From Anaeroglomus sp964630775 (GTDB taxonomy: Bacteria > Planctomycetota > Phycisphaerae > Sedimentisphaerales > Anaerohalosphaeraceae), in contig CAZVYY010000013.1 in assembly GCA_964630775.1 (NCBI GenBank), positions 24,403 through 88,402 of the forward strand: 64,000 bases of DNA, in the 5' to 3' direction. Made by a program: the position numbers and the translations under genes. The notes under the pieces were generated by a model. That model saw nothing but the letters and a program-made list of their open reading frames with translations, had not been told where the DNA came from and did not search any database. Every line of letters begins with the position of its first letter. Position 1 is the first letter of the stretch. Positions 27,129 through 36,810 of the stretch are shown here, piece by piece.

Positions 27129-27887
27129 TCAGGACTGAACCGAATTCTCAGCAATGGCATGGTGTTTTTGAATCGCAATACGCAATCCCGGCGCCGCCGC
27201 ACAGATATTACCGAATTCCTCACCGGTAAACGGCTTCTCGGCCTGCCGATATAACAGAATAAAGCCAACACCTTTACCCATTTTACCGAGCGGAACCGCT
27301 GCGACGGTTATATGCTTAAGCATCGCAGGATTCGCCTGAAGCCCCATCTGCAGCATCTGCTCCAGCGTACAAATCCGGCTGCTCCGGCTGATTTCCTGGA
27401 CCACCTGCGACGTAAACCAAGTCTCAAAGTTCCCTTTTTCGACAGCAAACTCCGATGTCGAGTTGGAAAAATGAATATCAAACCCCTTCGGCTCGACCAG
27501 GAAAATCGCCACCCCGGCCGCTTCCAGATTCTCACGAATAAAACCGGCCGCTGTATCCAGAATGGACGTCAGCTCGGAAATGCCCAGCAGGGACTCCTGA
27601 AACCGTAAAACAAACGAAAGGGTGGCAATTTTCTGAATGAATTCCCCATGTGCCCCAACAATATCACGACACAAGATGTCTATTTTCTTGTGCTGTCGTT
27701 GTTCTCGTCCCCGCAGCATGCGGATGACCCGTAAGGCACGTTCATTTCGTTTGAGGTTCAAGGCCGAATCCTTAAAAAATACCATTTCTCCCAATAATTC
27801 GGCCTTTTCCCGCTGGTTCTTAAGAAACGCTTTGCGAGATTCGCAATTTCTTATCACATCGTCCGATAACAGTCTGCTTGTCCGCAA
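27129..27887 (-). CDS. GAF-like domain protein
   Basis: A 252-residue soluble protein. The N-terminal 80 residues are helical and basic; the rest resembles a GAF sensor domain (SELTSILDTAAGFIRENLEAAGVAIFLVEP, then ITVAAVPLGKMGKGVGFILLY and FTGEEFGNICAAAP). No output domain is attached. The likely start is TTG at 27887, immediately after the stop of the pyrophosphorylase gene (TGATTG), suggesting translational re-initiation. It could be a small-molecule sensor or adaptor; ligand and partner are unknown. Confidence 0.6.
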   Translation of the reverse strand: MRTSRLLSDDVIRNCESRKAFLKNQREKAELLGEMVFFKDSALNLKRNERALRVIRMLRGREQRQHKKIDILCRDIVGAHGEFIQKIATLSFVLRFQESLLGISELTSILDTAAGFIRENLEAAGVAIFLVEPKGFDIHFSNSTSEFAVEKGNFETWFTSQVVQEISRSSRICTLEQMLQMGLQANPAMLKHITVAAVPLGKMGKGVGFILLYRQAEKPFTGEEFGNICAAAPGLRIAIQKHHAIAENSVQS

Positions 27888-29318
27888 TCACCCCAGATAC
27901 ACAGAGTCGCCTGGACGAATCGGCGGCACAGAGGACGCTTTGGACCGAACATCGGCTTTAAACAGGGCAAAACTCGGCGCTATTTCCAGGACACAGTCCG
28001 GCCGACCATCCGCTTTTCGCGGCACCTTTACCCCCGCCGCTTCCAGCCAGCCTGCCGCCCGGTCAATCATCATCTGGTAAGTCACCTCGGCACTGTCCAC
28101 CCCCGTCGCATTCTTGACAGGAGCAAATTCCTCACTCCGCAGCGTTTCCAGAATAATCGACTTTTTCGCCATCGGCAGCGCATCAAACACAAACGTCTCC
28201 AGTTTGACCCCATTGGGCTTGTCCGGATTGACAGGATTGCCCTTGGCATCGATATGCGGAATTTTCTTGATCGCCTTATGGAACGGCAGTGCAAACCCGC
28301 CTCCGGCGTTGAGTTTCTCAATAAAGCTGACACTGATCATGTGTATCCCGATGGACCCCAATTCAAAGACCAGCGAGCCATCCGGATTCTTGCGATGTGC
28401 CTGCGCATCCGGCAAATCGCTGTATTCAATGACCGTCACCTTGCCATCGACCAGGCAGAAATTCCCCACTTTTTCCAGCGGCCCGGCCTTCAGCAGCGCC
28501 TTGGACGACATCTGTGCCCCATCCATCGCATGAAGCCCGATAAACAGCGGATCCAGCACATGCACCAGCGGATTATCCACCTGCCAGTACGACAGGTATT
28601 CAATCCCGCGTTTTTTCATATCCGCCAGCGCCCCACTGTCGGCCAGCGCCTTGAGACTGCCGCCATGCCCATCCGGACTGGTTGCCAGCGTCCCCTTGTC
28701 GGCCATAAATATCTTGCCGTCAAATGCAAAATTCGGCATCGTTCCCTGAATGAAAATCACCACATTGGTTTTCGTGAGGCCGAAATAGTTGGCCTTCTCA
28801 AAACTTTCCACCGTGGCCTGATAATTCAATGGGCTGGTCATCACATACCACGGAATATCCACGTTATATTTCTTCGAAGCCGCCAGAATCGACTCGGCAA
28901 AAAGGGTAAACAGCGTTTTCTTTTTAATCGGGCTGGTGGGGTAATTTCCCTTGGGACCGTCAAATCCCAGCCGTGTCCCCTGGCCGCCCGCAACAACAAA
29001 TCCAGCCGCCTTGCCCTGCCGCAGCAGCGTTTCTCCCAGTTGATATGCCTTTGCATACTTGTCTTTCTGTTCTGCAGTCTTCGGCTGGGCTGGATACGAT
29101 GGAGCCGGCTCAAATGCCGTGGGAATCACGATCGTCCCATCTTTTTTCACATACTGCTCAACCCACTCGGGGATATGCTTGAAATCCAGCTTTTCAATCT
29201 GCCCAAGCAGGGCGTCCTGCTGCTGCGCATCAAGCTGAGAATAAAACGCCAGCAGGTGTTCCTGCCCAATCTGTTTACACCGTGTCAAAGCCTTATCAAA
29301 TCGTGTCTGGTCTGCCAT
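27888..29318 (-). CDS. UDP-N-acetylglucosamine/UDP-sugar pyrophosphorylase (UAP type)
   Basis: A 476-residue nucleotidyltransferase of the eukaryote-like UDPGP/UAP family, distinct from bacterial GlmU or GalU. The nucleotide loop GGQGTRLGFDGPKG is at about residue 110; downstream blocks YLSYWQVDNPLVHVLDP and VIEYSDLP are characteristic of UAP1. It would make UDP-GlcNAc or a related UDP-sugar from UTP and sugar-1-phosphate. It follows alaS by 23 nt. The exact sugar cannot be decided here. Confidence 0.88.
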   Translation of the reverse strand: MADQTRFDKALTRCKQIGQEHLLAFYSQLDAQQQDALLGQIEKLDFKHIPEWVEQYVKKDGTIVIPTAFEPAPSYPAQPKTAEQKDKYAKAYQLGETLLRQGKAAGFVVAGGQGTRLGFDGPKGNYPTSPIKKKTLFTLFAESILAASKKYNVDIPWYVMTSPLNYQATVESFEKANYFGLTKTNVVIFIQGTMPNFAFDGKIFMADKGTLATSPDGHGGSLKALADSGALADMKKRGIEYLSYWQVDNPLVHVLDPLFIGLHAMDGAQMSSKALLKAGPLEKVGNFCLVDGKVTVIEYSDLPDAQAHRKNPDGSLVFELGSIGIHMISVSFIEKLNAGGGFALPFHKAIKKIPHIDAKGNPVNPDKPNGVKLETFVFDALPMAKKSIILETLRSEEFAPVKNATGVDSAEVTYQMMIDRAAGWLEAAGVKVPRKADGRPDCVLEIAPSFALFKADVRSKASSVPPIRPGDSVYLG

Positions 29319-29341
29319 ACTCTGTTATTCCAATAATCCGT

Positions 29342-32056
29342 CTATGATAATTTATCTGTAATTAATCTCTTTGCAGCACTGATGGCCTCGTCAATTTTGG
29401 CCGGGTCCTTGCCGCCGGCCTGGGCAAACTGCGGACGTCCGCCGCCGCCGCCGCCGACAATCGGAGCAATCTGCTTGACAATATCGCCTGCCGAGACCTT
29501 CTTGATTAAATCATCCGTCACCCCGGCAAACAGCATCACCTTGCCGTCTCCGTCAGCCATCGCCAGCACCACCACCGCCGAGCCCGCTTTGGCCCGCAGA
29601 CTGTCAATTAAACTGCGCGCCTGATCGACCCCCAGCGCCGGGATCGATTCCGCAATCACCACAGTATTGCCCTGCTTTTGCGACCTGGCCAGCAGATCAT
29701 CCGCCGATACCTGGGCCGAAGCAACTGCCGCCGCCCCGCTCTTTAATTGTTTGGTCAGCGACTTGTTATCTTCCATGATTTTCGTCACGCGAGCCGTAAT
29801 CTGATCCGCCGGAACTTTGAGCATCCCGACCAGTTCATCCACAATCGCGTTGCGGCTCATCAGGTGTTCAACCAGTTTGGTCCCGGTCAATGCTGTGATA
29901 CGCCGCACACCCGCCGAAACACTTTCCTCTTTCAGGATTCCGAAACCGCCGATTTCCGACGTGTTGGACACATGCGTTCCGCCGCAGAATTCCTTGCTGA
30001 AGGCCTCATTAAGATGGGCTTTATCCGAAGCCCCAATCCCAATCACCCGGACCACATCCCCGTATTTCTCTCCAAACAGGGCCATCGCACCCAGTTTTTT
30101 GGCCTCGTCAATCGGCAGGCTCACACACGTCACCGGCATCCCCGCCGCAATCTTCTGATTGACCAGCGTCTGAATTTCCGCCGACTGTTCCTGCGTCAAT
30201 CCTTTGGGCCAGGTATAATCAAACCGCAGGTAATCCGGACACACCGCACTGCCCTGCTGTTTGACCGAATCACCCAGCACTTTTTGCAGCGCCCATTGCA
30301 AAATGTGTGTCGCGGTATGATTCCTCCGGCTGGCCTGACGATCTTTATAAACACTCATCGTCACCACATCCCCGGCACCAAGACCGCCGCTGTGCAGCCG
30401 TCCCTTGTGAAGCACGCAGTTGCCGACTTTTTCCGTCCCTTCAACAATAAATTCCCAGTCGTCGCCGCGGATGATGCCTTCATCACCAACCTGCCCGCCG
30501 GATTCGGCATAAAAACAGGTCTTATCCAGAACCAGTGCCGCTGGCTTGTTGGTATCTTCAAACTCACCTTCTGCGGCAAAGCCTTCCTGCGTGACCCAAC
30601 CCAGAACCTTGCCCTGGCAGATATCGGTTTCATATTTGGCCGCATCATCGGTTGTCGGAAGCTGAACATTGGACAGGCTGGCCGCCAGCGATACACCCTT
30701 CTGGGCCGCACGCGCCCGCTCTTTCTGCTGATCCATCAGCTTGACAAACAGCTCCGTATCCACCTTCAGTCCCCGCTCGCGGGCCATCAATTCCGTCAAG
30801 TCCAGCGGGAAACCGAATGTATCGTAAAGCTGGAAGGCATCTTCACCGCAAACAGTTTTAGTCTTGGTCTTTTCCGCTTTGTCCGCAGCCCCGGCAAACA
30901 ACTCCAGCCCGCGGTCCAGCGTCCTGCCGAACGAAGTCTCTTCCGATTGAATCACACTGGCAACAAAATCCCCGCGTCCCTTGAGTTCCGCAAACGCCTC
31001 GCCCATCTCCCGCACCAGCACCGGCACCAGCTTATACATGAATGGCTCATGTGCCCCCAGATTCCGCCCAAAACGTGCCGCACGACGCAGCAGCCGGCGA
31101 ATCACATACCCCCGCCCATCATTGGACGGCGACACACCATCGGTTATCGCAAACGTCAGCGTTCGGATATGGTCGGCAATCACGCGGAACGCATTGTCGG
31201 TTTTATTGCCTAACTGCGAGGTATATTTCTTTTTTGTAATATCCTGTACCGCCGTGATAATCGGCATGAACAGGTCGGTGTCATAGTTGCTGGTTTTGTT
31301 CTGCAGAACCGAACATACCCGTTCCAGCCCCGCCCCGGTATCGATGTAATTGGCCTTGAGCCGTTCCAGTGAGCTGTCCGGCTTGCGATTGTATTGAATG
31401 AAGACCAGGTTCCACAGTTCCATAAATCGGGCACAGCCGCCGTTGACCTTGCAGACATGGCCGGGAATATGTTTCATATCGCAGCGGTCTGGACCGAGGT
31501 CAATATGGATTTCACTGCAAGGCCCGCACGGCCCGGTATGTCCCATCTCCCAGAAATTGTCTTTCTTGCTGCAGAACAAGACCTTTTCCTTGGGCAGCGG
31601 GGTCAGCTTTGTCCACAACTCCGCCGCCTCCGTATCCGGCTCGGACCCGTCGGTCTTATCCCCGCCAAACACCGTCGCCCAAAGCCGGCTCGGATCAATC
31701 CCATAAACCTCGGTCAGCAGCTTCCAGGCCCACGCAATCGATTCGGCCTTAAAGTAATCCCCGAAAGACCAGTTGCCCAGCATCTCAAAGAACGTATGGT
31801 GATAGGTATCCAGCCCCACTTCCTCAAGGTCATTGTGCTTGCCGCTGACCCGGATGCACTTCTGGCTGTTGGCCGCACGTTTCCACTTGGCCTTGGCATG
31901 CCCCAGGAAGATATCCTTGAACTGATTCATCCCCGCATTGGTAAACAGCAGGGTCTCGTCTCCGACAGGCACCACAGGCCAGCTCGGCACAAAGGTATGC
32001 CCCTGGCTCTTGAAAAACTCGATAAACGATCCGCGAATCTCTTTGGACGTAAGCAT
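29342..32056 (-). CDS. alaS: alanine--tRNA ligase
   Basis: A 904-residue class II synthetase. The ATG at 32056 (MLTSKEIRGSFIEFF) with an AAGAAAGA site is chosen over a TTG at 32074. Aminoacylation domain motifs include FTNAGMNQFKDIFLG and RRLLRRAARFGRNLG; the editing domain has HTATHILQWAL and CGGTHVSNTSEIG (zinc ligands His and Cys). The C-Ala domain ends with a glycine-rich VGGGGGGRPQFAQAGG segment. It lies downstream of the recA terminator. Confidence 0.97.
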   Translation of the reverse strand: MLTSKEIRGSFIEFFKSQGHTFVPSWPVVPVGDETLLFTNAGMNQFKDIFLGHAKAKWKRAANSQKCIRVSGKHNDLEEVGLDTYHHTFFEMLGNWSFGDYFKAESIAWAWKLLTEVYGIDPSRLWATVFGGDKTDGSEPDTEAAELWTKLTPLPKEKVLFCSKKDNFWEMGHTGPCGPCSEIHIDLGPDRCDMKHIPGHVCKVNGGCARFMELWNLVFIQYNRKPDSSLERLKANYIDTGAGLERVCSVLQNKTSNYDTDLFMPIITAVQDITKKKYTSQLGNKTDNAFRVIADHIRTLTFAITDGVSPSNDGRGYVIRRLLRRAARFGRNLGAHEPFMYKLVPVLVREMGEAFAELKGRGDFVASVIQSEETSFGRTLDRGLELFAGAADKAEKTKTKTVCGEDAFQLYDTFGFPLDLTELMARERGLKVDTELFVKLMDQQKERARAAQKGVSLAASLSNVQLPTTDDAAKYETDICQGKVLGWVTQEGFAAEGEFEDTNKPAALVLDKTCFYAESGGQVGDEGIIRGDDWEFIVEGTEKVGNCVLHKGRLHSGGLGAGDVVTMSVYKDRQASRRNHTATHILQWALQKVLGDSVKQQGSAVCPDYLRFDYTWPKGLTQEQSAEIQTLVNQKIAAGMPVTCVSLPIDEAKKLGAMALFGEKYGDVVRVIGIGASDKAHLNEAFSKEFCGGTHVSNTSEIGGFGILKEESVSAGVRRITALTGTKLVEHLMSRNAIVDELVGMLKVPADQITARVTKIMEDNKSLTKQLKSGAAAVASAQVSADDLLARSQKQGNTVVIAESIPALGVDQARSLIDSLRAKAGSAVVVLAMADGDGKVMLFAGVTDDLIKKVSAGDIVKQIAPIVGGGGGGRPQFAQAGGKDPAKIDEAISAAKRLITDKLS

Positions 32057-32185
32057 AAGTTCTTTCTTGGTCAAATTTTAGTTCACTAACAGCTAATAAA
32101 AAATTAGGGAGTATTATAGCTTTTTTCAGCAGAATGTCCAAAGAATTATTACCGGATACTGCACATCCTGTAAATCCAGCCAAAA

Positions 32186-32229
32186 ACAAAAAAAGGGCAT
32201 CTTGTCGATAGGATAAAGACAAGATGCCC
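32186..32229 (-). terminator. recA terminator
   Basis: Perfect 12-bp stem GGGCATCTTGTC (32195-32206) / GACAAGATGCCC (32218-32229) with an 11-nt loop. On the minus strand it is followed by seven or more T. It separates recA from alaS. Confidence 0.92.
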
Positions 32230-32252
32230 TGAATACAGCTTTATTCGAATAC

Positions 32253-33356
32253 CTATTGGCTCAATCCCTTGGCCTCAAGCACTTTGGCCCGGATTTCGTC
32301 AACCAGGTCCTTGTGTTCCACCAGGTATTGCTTGGCGTTGTCCCGGCCCTGGCCGAGCTTGTTTTCACCATAGGTGAACCACGCCCCGCTCTTGTTGACG
32401 ACATTGATTTCCGCCGCCATATCCAGCAGGTCGCCTTCGGAACTGATGCCGCTGTCGAACATGATGTCGAATTCCGAGGTCTTAAATGGTGCGGCGACCT
32501 TGTTTTTCACCACGCGGGCCCGGACGCGGTTGCCGATGGCCTCGCCCTTGGCATCCTGAATAGTCGAAACACGCCGAACATCCACACGCACCGAAGCATA
32601 GAACTTCAACGCATTGCCGCCGGTGGTGGTTTCAGGATTGCCGAACATCACACCGATCTTCATGCGAATCTGGTTGATGAAAATCACGCAGGTCTTGCTC
32701 TTGCTGATGACGCCGGTCAGCTTGCGAAGGGCCTGACTCATCAGTCGGGCCTGCAGGCCGACATGGCTTTGTCCCATCTCGCCCTGAAGCTCAGCCGCGG
32801 GAACCAGGGCTGCCACCGAGTCGATAACGATAATATCCACGGCATTGGATTTGACCAGCATCTCGGCAATATCCAGGGCTTGTTCGCCGGTGTCGGGCTG
32901 GCTGATGAGCAAATTGCTGATATTGACGCCCAGCTTGCGGGCCCACGTCGTATCCAGGGCATGTTCGGCATCGATAAACGCCGCCACGCCGCCGCTTTTC
33001 TGGGCATTGGCAATGACATGCAGGGCAAGGGTGGTCTTGCCGGAGGATTCAGGGCCATAGAATTCAATGATTCTGCCGCGAGGAATGCCCGCCCCGCCCA
33101 GGGCGATATCCAGCGACAGCGCCCCGGTGCTGATACCGTCGATTTTTTTGACGACGGATTCATCCATCTTCATAATCGAGCCGGTGCCATACTGCTTCTC
33201 GATCTGGGCAATCGCCCGATCCAGGGCTTCATTCTTAACTCCCGGACGTTCGGCTTTTTCCGCCTTTTCCGTCTTGGGTTTTTCATGTTCAACCTTGACA
33301 GGTTCCTTGGCTTTGGGTTGAGTTTTTTCTGCGATAGGTTTCTTTTTGAACGCCAT
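32253..33356 (-). CDS. recA: recombinase RecA with charged N-terminal extension
   Basis: A 367-residue RecA. The ATG at 33356 follows AGGAG and is chosen over the longer frame to 33473. Core motifs: Walker A GPESSGKTT, IIVIDSVAALVP (Walker B), the L2-region GGNALKFYASVRVDVRR, and the ending LVDEIRAKVLEAKG. Residues 5-38 form a Lys/Glu/Pro-rich extension (PIAEKTQPKAKEPVKVEHEK...) before the usual start of the fold at about residue 41; E. coli RecA has only a few residues there. I see no clear LexA box upstream. thpR ends 125 bp before it. Confidence 0.97.
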   Translation of the reverse strand: MAFKKKPIAEKTQPKAKEPVKVEHEKPKTEKAEKAERPGVKNEALDRAIAQIEKQYGTGSIMKMDESVVKKIDGISTGALSLDIALGGAGIPRGRIIEFYGPESSGKTTLALHVIANAQKSGGVAAFIDAEHALDTTWARKLGVNISNLLISQPDTGEQALDIAEMLVKSNAVDIIVIDSVAALVPAAELQGEMGQSHVGLQARLMSQALRKLTGVISKSKTCVIFINQIRMKIGVMFGNPETTTGGNALKFYASVRVDVRRVSTIQDAKGEAIGNRVRARVVKNKVAAPFKTSEFDIMFDSGISSEGDLLDMAAEINVVNKSGAWFTYGENKLGQGRDNAKQYLVEHKDLVDEIRAKVLEAKGLSQ

Positions 33357-33481
33357 AATCAATTGCTCCTGTAGAGTACGTTGATTGAGTCTGATAGTTC
33401 CTGTTATATATATTGACGCGGCGATTGCAGAGTAACGTTCCCCTGCGACCGCCCGCGGCAAAAGCATGCCCATCGGGTCGT

Positions 33482-34042
33482 TTATTTCAACATCGTCCGC
33501 TGTACCACGGTATAAGTGGGACCGCCGCCGGACAGATGGCTTTCAAACACACATACCGAATCCACAAAACTGCCGCCGAACGGCTCGTCACGAAAGGGAT
33601 CGATTTTCCGCTTCAGGTCGTCACCGGCTGCAGGCAGCTTCACCCGGCACAGTGTCAGATGCCCGGCAAACTCCCGGTTTTCCACCGGCCAGCCGGCCTT
33701 CTCAAAGCCGTCCTGAATATCCCGCTGCAGAGCCTTCAGGGCTGGATTGAGCGTGATGCCTGCCCAGCCAACCCGCACCGGTTTGCCAAAGGTGCCAAGC
33801 CCCTTGACTTCAAGGTCAAATCCCTGATGGGCACCGGCCGCCTGTTCCACAATCCGGCACACGTCCATCACTCGCTGGTCTTCGGTTTCTCCCAGAAAGA
33901 CCAGCGTCAGGTGTGTATTTTCCGGCTCTACCCACTTGATGCCGCCTTTGACAGTACCGATTTCCCGACGCAGCCGCTGACGCATCTTCTCAATCCGCTC
34001 CCTGACGGCAGCTTCGATTTCTATGGCTACAAATAACCGCAT
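33482..34042 (-). CDS. thpR: RNA 2',3'-cyclic phosphodiesterase (2H family)
   Basis: A 186-residue 2H phosphoesterase of the ThpR/LigT type. Both catalytic HxTx motifs are present: HLTLVFLG (about 44-51) and HLTLCRVK (about 128-135). RLFVAIEI at the N-terminus is characteristic. The substrate in vivo is unclear for this family. It lies between pfkB-type kinase and recA on the same strand; GGAAAGGATT upstream is the ribosome site. Confidence 0.9.
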   Translation of the reverse strand: MRLFVAIEIEAAVRERIEKMRQRLRREIGTVKGGIKWVEPENTHLTLVFLGETEDQRVMDVCRIVEQAAGAHQGFDLEVKGLGTFGKPVRVGWAGITLNPALKALQRDIQDGFEKAGWPVENREFAGHLTLCRVKLPAAGDDLKRKIDPFRDEPFGGSFVDSVCVFESHLSGGGPTYTVVQRTMLK

Positions 34043-34089
34043 CGAATCCTTTCCACGCCGGGCGACAGACTGTTCAGCAATCGCTAAAA

Positions 34090-34995
34090 CTAAAACTGTG
34101 TAATTCGCCGGAGATGATCGAACCGATCATCAATCGTCTGCCGCGTGGCATTTTTAATACCATGGATTGAAAAATCACCGATGGTAAATGACGCAACCAC
34201 CGTCCCGTAAACCATCGCGTTACGCAGACTGATAACATCCACCCGCCCCGCCGAAGCCAGATATCCCATCATGCCGCCTGCGAAGGAATCCCCCGCACCG
34301 GTCGGGTCAATGACCACCGGAGTCGGATAGGCCGGCAGGAGAAAACAATCCCCTTCCTTGTTATACATCATCGAGCCGTGCTCGCCTTTTTTGATAATCA
34401 CCACACGCGGTCCCATCCCCAGGATTTCTTTGGCCGCGGTCACCAGGTTTCGCTGTCCGGTCAGCAGTTTCGCTTCACCTTCGTTGAGAATGAGCATGTC
34501 AATGCGATCCAGCAGTTCACGCAAATCCTCGTTGGCCGTAACGATCCAGTGATTCATCGTATCGGCGGCAACAAAAGACGGGCTGCCAAGCTGATCCAGC
34601 AACTGCATCTGCAGCGCCGGGGCGGTATTGGCCAGAAACACATACTCGCAATTGCGATACGAATCCGGCACATGCGGCGGATCTTCCGCCAGCACATTCA
34701 AATCCACGGATTCGGTATGGGCGGAGTTCATATCCCCTTCGTAAGAGCCGCTCCAGCGGAAGGTCTTGCTGCCCTTGCGGACTTCCAGACCTTCAAGATC
34801 CACCTTACGGTCGCCAAATATGTCTTTAAAATTAAAGGGACAATCCTCACCGACAACACCGAGAAACTTGATTTCGGTAAAAAATCCTGCTCCCATCGTG
34901 AAATGCACCGACGAACCGCCAATGCAGTCCTTGTTGAATCCATAAGGTGTTCTGACGGTATCAATACCAATTGAACCTGTGACTAAAAGAGACAT
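34090..34995 (-). CDS. PfkB-family carbohydrate/nucleoside kinase
   Basis: A 301-residue ribokinase-fold kinase. The C-terminal PfkB signature DPTGAGDSFAGG with catalytic Asp is present, together with ILNEGEAKLL and VVIIKKGEHG. The N-terminal glycine motif is reduced to IGGSSVHF. It starts after a strong AGGAGG site. The substrate cannot be named; the family includes ribokinase, fructokinase and adenosine kinase. It is 16 nt downstream of gltX. Confidence 0.85.
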   Translation of the reverse strand: MSLLVTGSIGIDTVRTPYGFNKDCIGGSSVHFTMGAGFFTEIKFLGVVGEDCPFNFKDIFGDRKVDLEGLEVRKGSKTFRWSGSYEGDMNSAHTESVDLNVLAEDPPHVPDSYRNCEYVFLANTAPALQMQLLDQLGSPSFVAADTMNHWIVTANEDLRELLDRIDMLILNEGEAKLLTGQRNLVTAAKEILGMGPRVVIIKKGEHGSMMYNKEGDCFLLPAYPTPVVIDPTGAGDSFAGGMMGYLASAGRVDVISLRNAMVYGTVVASFTIGDFSIHGIKNATRQTIDDRFDHLRRITQF

Positions 34996-35011
34996 TCTCC
35001 GAGACCTCCTG

Positions 35012-36634
35012 TTACGAGTTAAACTTAGTTATGGTTAATGCAATCCGTTTTAATGTTCGATCCAGACCGAGAATATCGACTGTATCAAAGATTGGCGGGC
35101 TGATCGTTGTACCTGTCAATGCCACCCGCAGCGGCTGTGCGATCTTGCCAAGGCCAACCTGCTTCTGTTCCGCAATGCCCCGCAGCAGATTCTCAATCGA
35201 CTCTGCAGTCACCTCGGGAAGCGATTTTAAGCCCTCAGCAATGATACTTAGCATAACCAGCCCGTCGTTTTTGAGCAAGACCTTTTTGACGGCCTCATCA
35301 TCATAAAGTATGGCATCGTCCGCCATAAATGCGAATCGACACTTCTGTTCGATCTGCTCAAGGGTACGGGCACCCTCATTCACCTTCAGGAGTCGCGACA
35401 GCAAGGCGTCGTCGGCCTGTGCGACCGGAGAATTATTTTCTTTCAGATAGGCCTTGAAATACCCCAAAAGCCTATCCGGTTTACACAATTTGATATGTTC
35501 GGTATTGAATGCCAGCAGTTTCTTGCGGTCGAACAGACTGTTGCTCTTGTTGACCCGCGACAGGTCGAAAGATGCGGTCATCTCCTCAACCGTCATAATC
35601 TCCCGCTGGTCGCCGGGGTTCCAGCCCAGCAGGGCCAGAAAATTCACCAATGTCTCCGGCAAATATCCGCTTCTGAGGAAATCCACAATATTGATTTCCG
35701 GCAGATGCACCCCGGCATAGGCCGCCATCGCATCGACAACCGGCATATCGGGGGTGGAGTCCCCGGCAAGAAAGCTCTGAACAGACCCAAGATCAGTTCC
35801 GCCGGCGGCTGCCATTGCGGCCAAGTCGATGCTGCTGCGTGATTTAACAGCATCCTTGAGTACTTTAGCCCGCTCACGCTTGCTCAGTTTGCCGCCGCCT
35901 TCGCTGACAATCACCGGCAGATGGGCATAGACAGGCGTGCGGAAGCCAAGGGCCTGCTGCAGCAACTGGTGATTGGGGGTATTCATCAGGTGTTCCTGGC
36001 CGCGAATGACGTGAGTAACATTCATCAATTGGTCATCAATGACCACCGCAAAATGATAAGTTGGGAAACCATCGCTTTTAACAATAATAAAATCACTGAG
36101 TTCGGCAGGGTCAAACTGCACCTGGCCGCGAATCTCATCCTGAATAATAACCGGCTTGCTCTGGTCCACCGCAAAGCGAATGGTGACCGGGCGGCCTTCG
36201 GATTGTGCCTTTTTGACATCCGATTCATCGGGAAAACGGGCCGGACGGGGGTAAACGCTTTTCCGCTTTTGAGCCTCGGCCTGCTTGCGCATCGCATCCA
36301 GTTCTTCGGAGGTATCGAAGCAATAATATGCCTTACCCTGATCGACAAGCTGATGTGCAAATTTTGTATATATCTCAAGACGCTGTGACTGGAGATAAGG
36401 ACCGTTCGGGCCGTCTTTATCCGGACCTTCGTCCCAGTCAATGCCCATCCATTTCAGGTCCTCAAGAACCTGAGCAGTGGCCGTCGGGGTGTTGCGTTTG
36501 ACGTCGGTATCCTCAATACGCAGCAGGAACTTGCCGCCCATGCGTCGAGCCAGCAGCCAGTTGAACAGAGCTGTCCTCGCCCCGCCGACATGCAGGTAGC
36601 CGGTCGGCGATGGCGCAAATCGTGTTACTATCAT
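35012..36634 (-). CDS. gltX: glutamate--tRNA ligase with insertion after KLSKR
   Basis: A 540-residue class I synthetase. The HIGH-type motif is PSPTGYLHVGGART at about 8-21, and the KMSKS-type motif is KLSKR at 249-253. Between KLSKR and SGYLPETLVNFLALLGW (about 322) lie about 60 extra residues (258-315) rich in Ala, Asp, Ser and Gly, where most GluRS have only about ten. It could be GluRS or a non-discriminating enzyme charging tRNA-Gln; no gln genes are visible here. First gene of the minus-strand group that continues into the PfkB kinase. Confidence 0.95.
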   Translation of the reverse strand: MIVTRFAPSPTGYLHVGGARTALFNWLLARRMGGKFLLRIEDTDVKRNTPTATAQVLEDLKWMGIDWDEGPDKDGPNGPYLQSQRLEIYTKFAHQLVDQGKAYYCFDTSEELDAMRKQAEAQKRKSVYPRPARFPDESDVKKAQSEGRPVTIRFAVDQSKPVIIQDEIRGQVQFDPAELSDFIIVKSDGFPTYHFAVVIDDQLMNVTHVIRGQEHLMNTPNHQLLQQALGFRTPVYAHLPVIVSEGGGKLSKRERAKVLKDAVKSRSSIDLAAMAAAGGTDLGSVQSFLAGDSTPDMPVVDAMAAYAGVHLPEINIVDFLRSGYLPETLVNFLALLGWNPGDQREIMTVEEMTASFDLSRVNKSNSLFDRKKLLAFNTEHIKLCKPDRLLGYFKAYLKENNSPVAQADDALLSRLLKVNEGARTLEQIEQKCRFAFMADDAILYDDEAVKKVLLKNDGLVMLSIIAEGLKSLPEVTAESIENLLRGIAEQKQVGLGKIAQPLRVALTGTTISPPIFDTVDILGLDRTLKRIALTITKFNS

Positions 36635-36771
36635 GATATACCTCTTCTTTCAGTTCAAAAATTGGAATAGAGGAGTGTAAGCGAGCCGACCCCTAAAGTC
36701 AAGGACAGACCCTGCACCGAAATTGCGACTCATACACTCCACTATCCCACTCCTCTGCCGCTCGTAAAATT

Positions 36772-36798
36772 GGAACCACCGATTTCACCGATTACACA
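36772..36798. repeat. dispersed ACCGATTTCACCGATTACAC-type repeat, copy A
   Basis: Related to the sequence at 62441-62515. The shared words are GGAACCAC, GATTTCAC and GATTACAC or its permutation. Short repeats of this composition occur widely between bacterial genes. Confidence 0.55.
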
Positions 36799-36810
36799 TA
36801 GAATTCATTT

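Noticed and set aside
29747..31213. 488-codon open frame opposite alaS
   Set aside because: Long antisense frame caused by codon bias of alaS; no recognisable domain.
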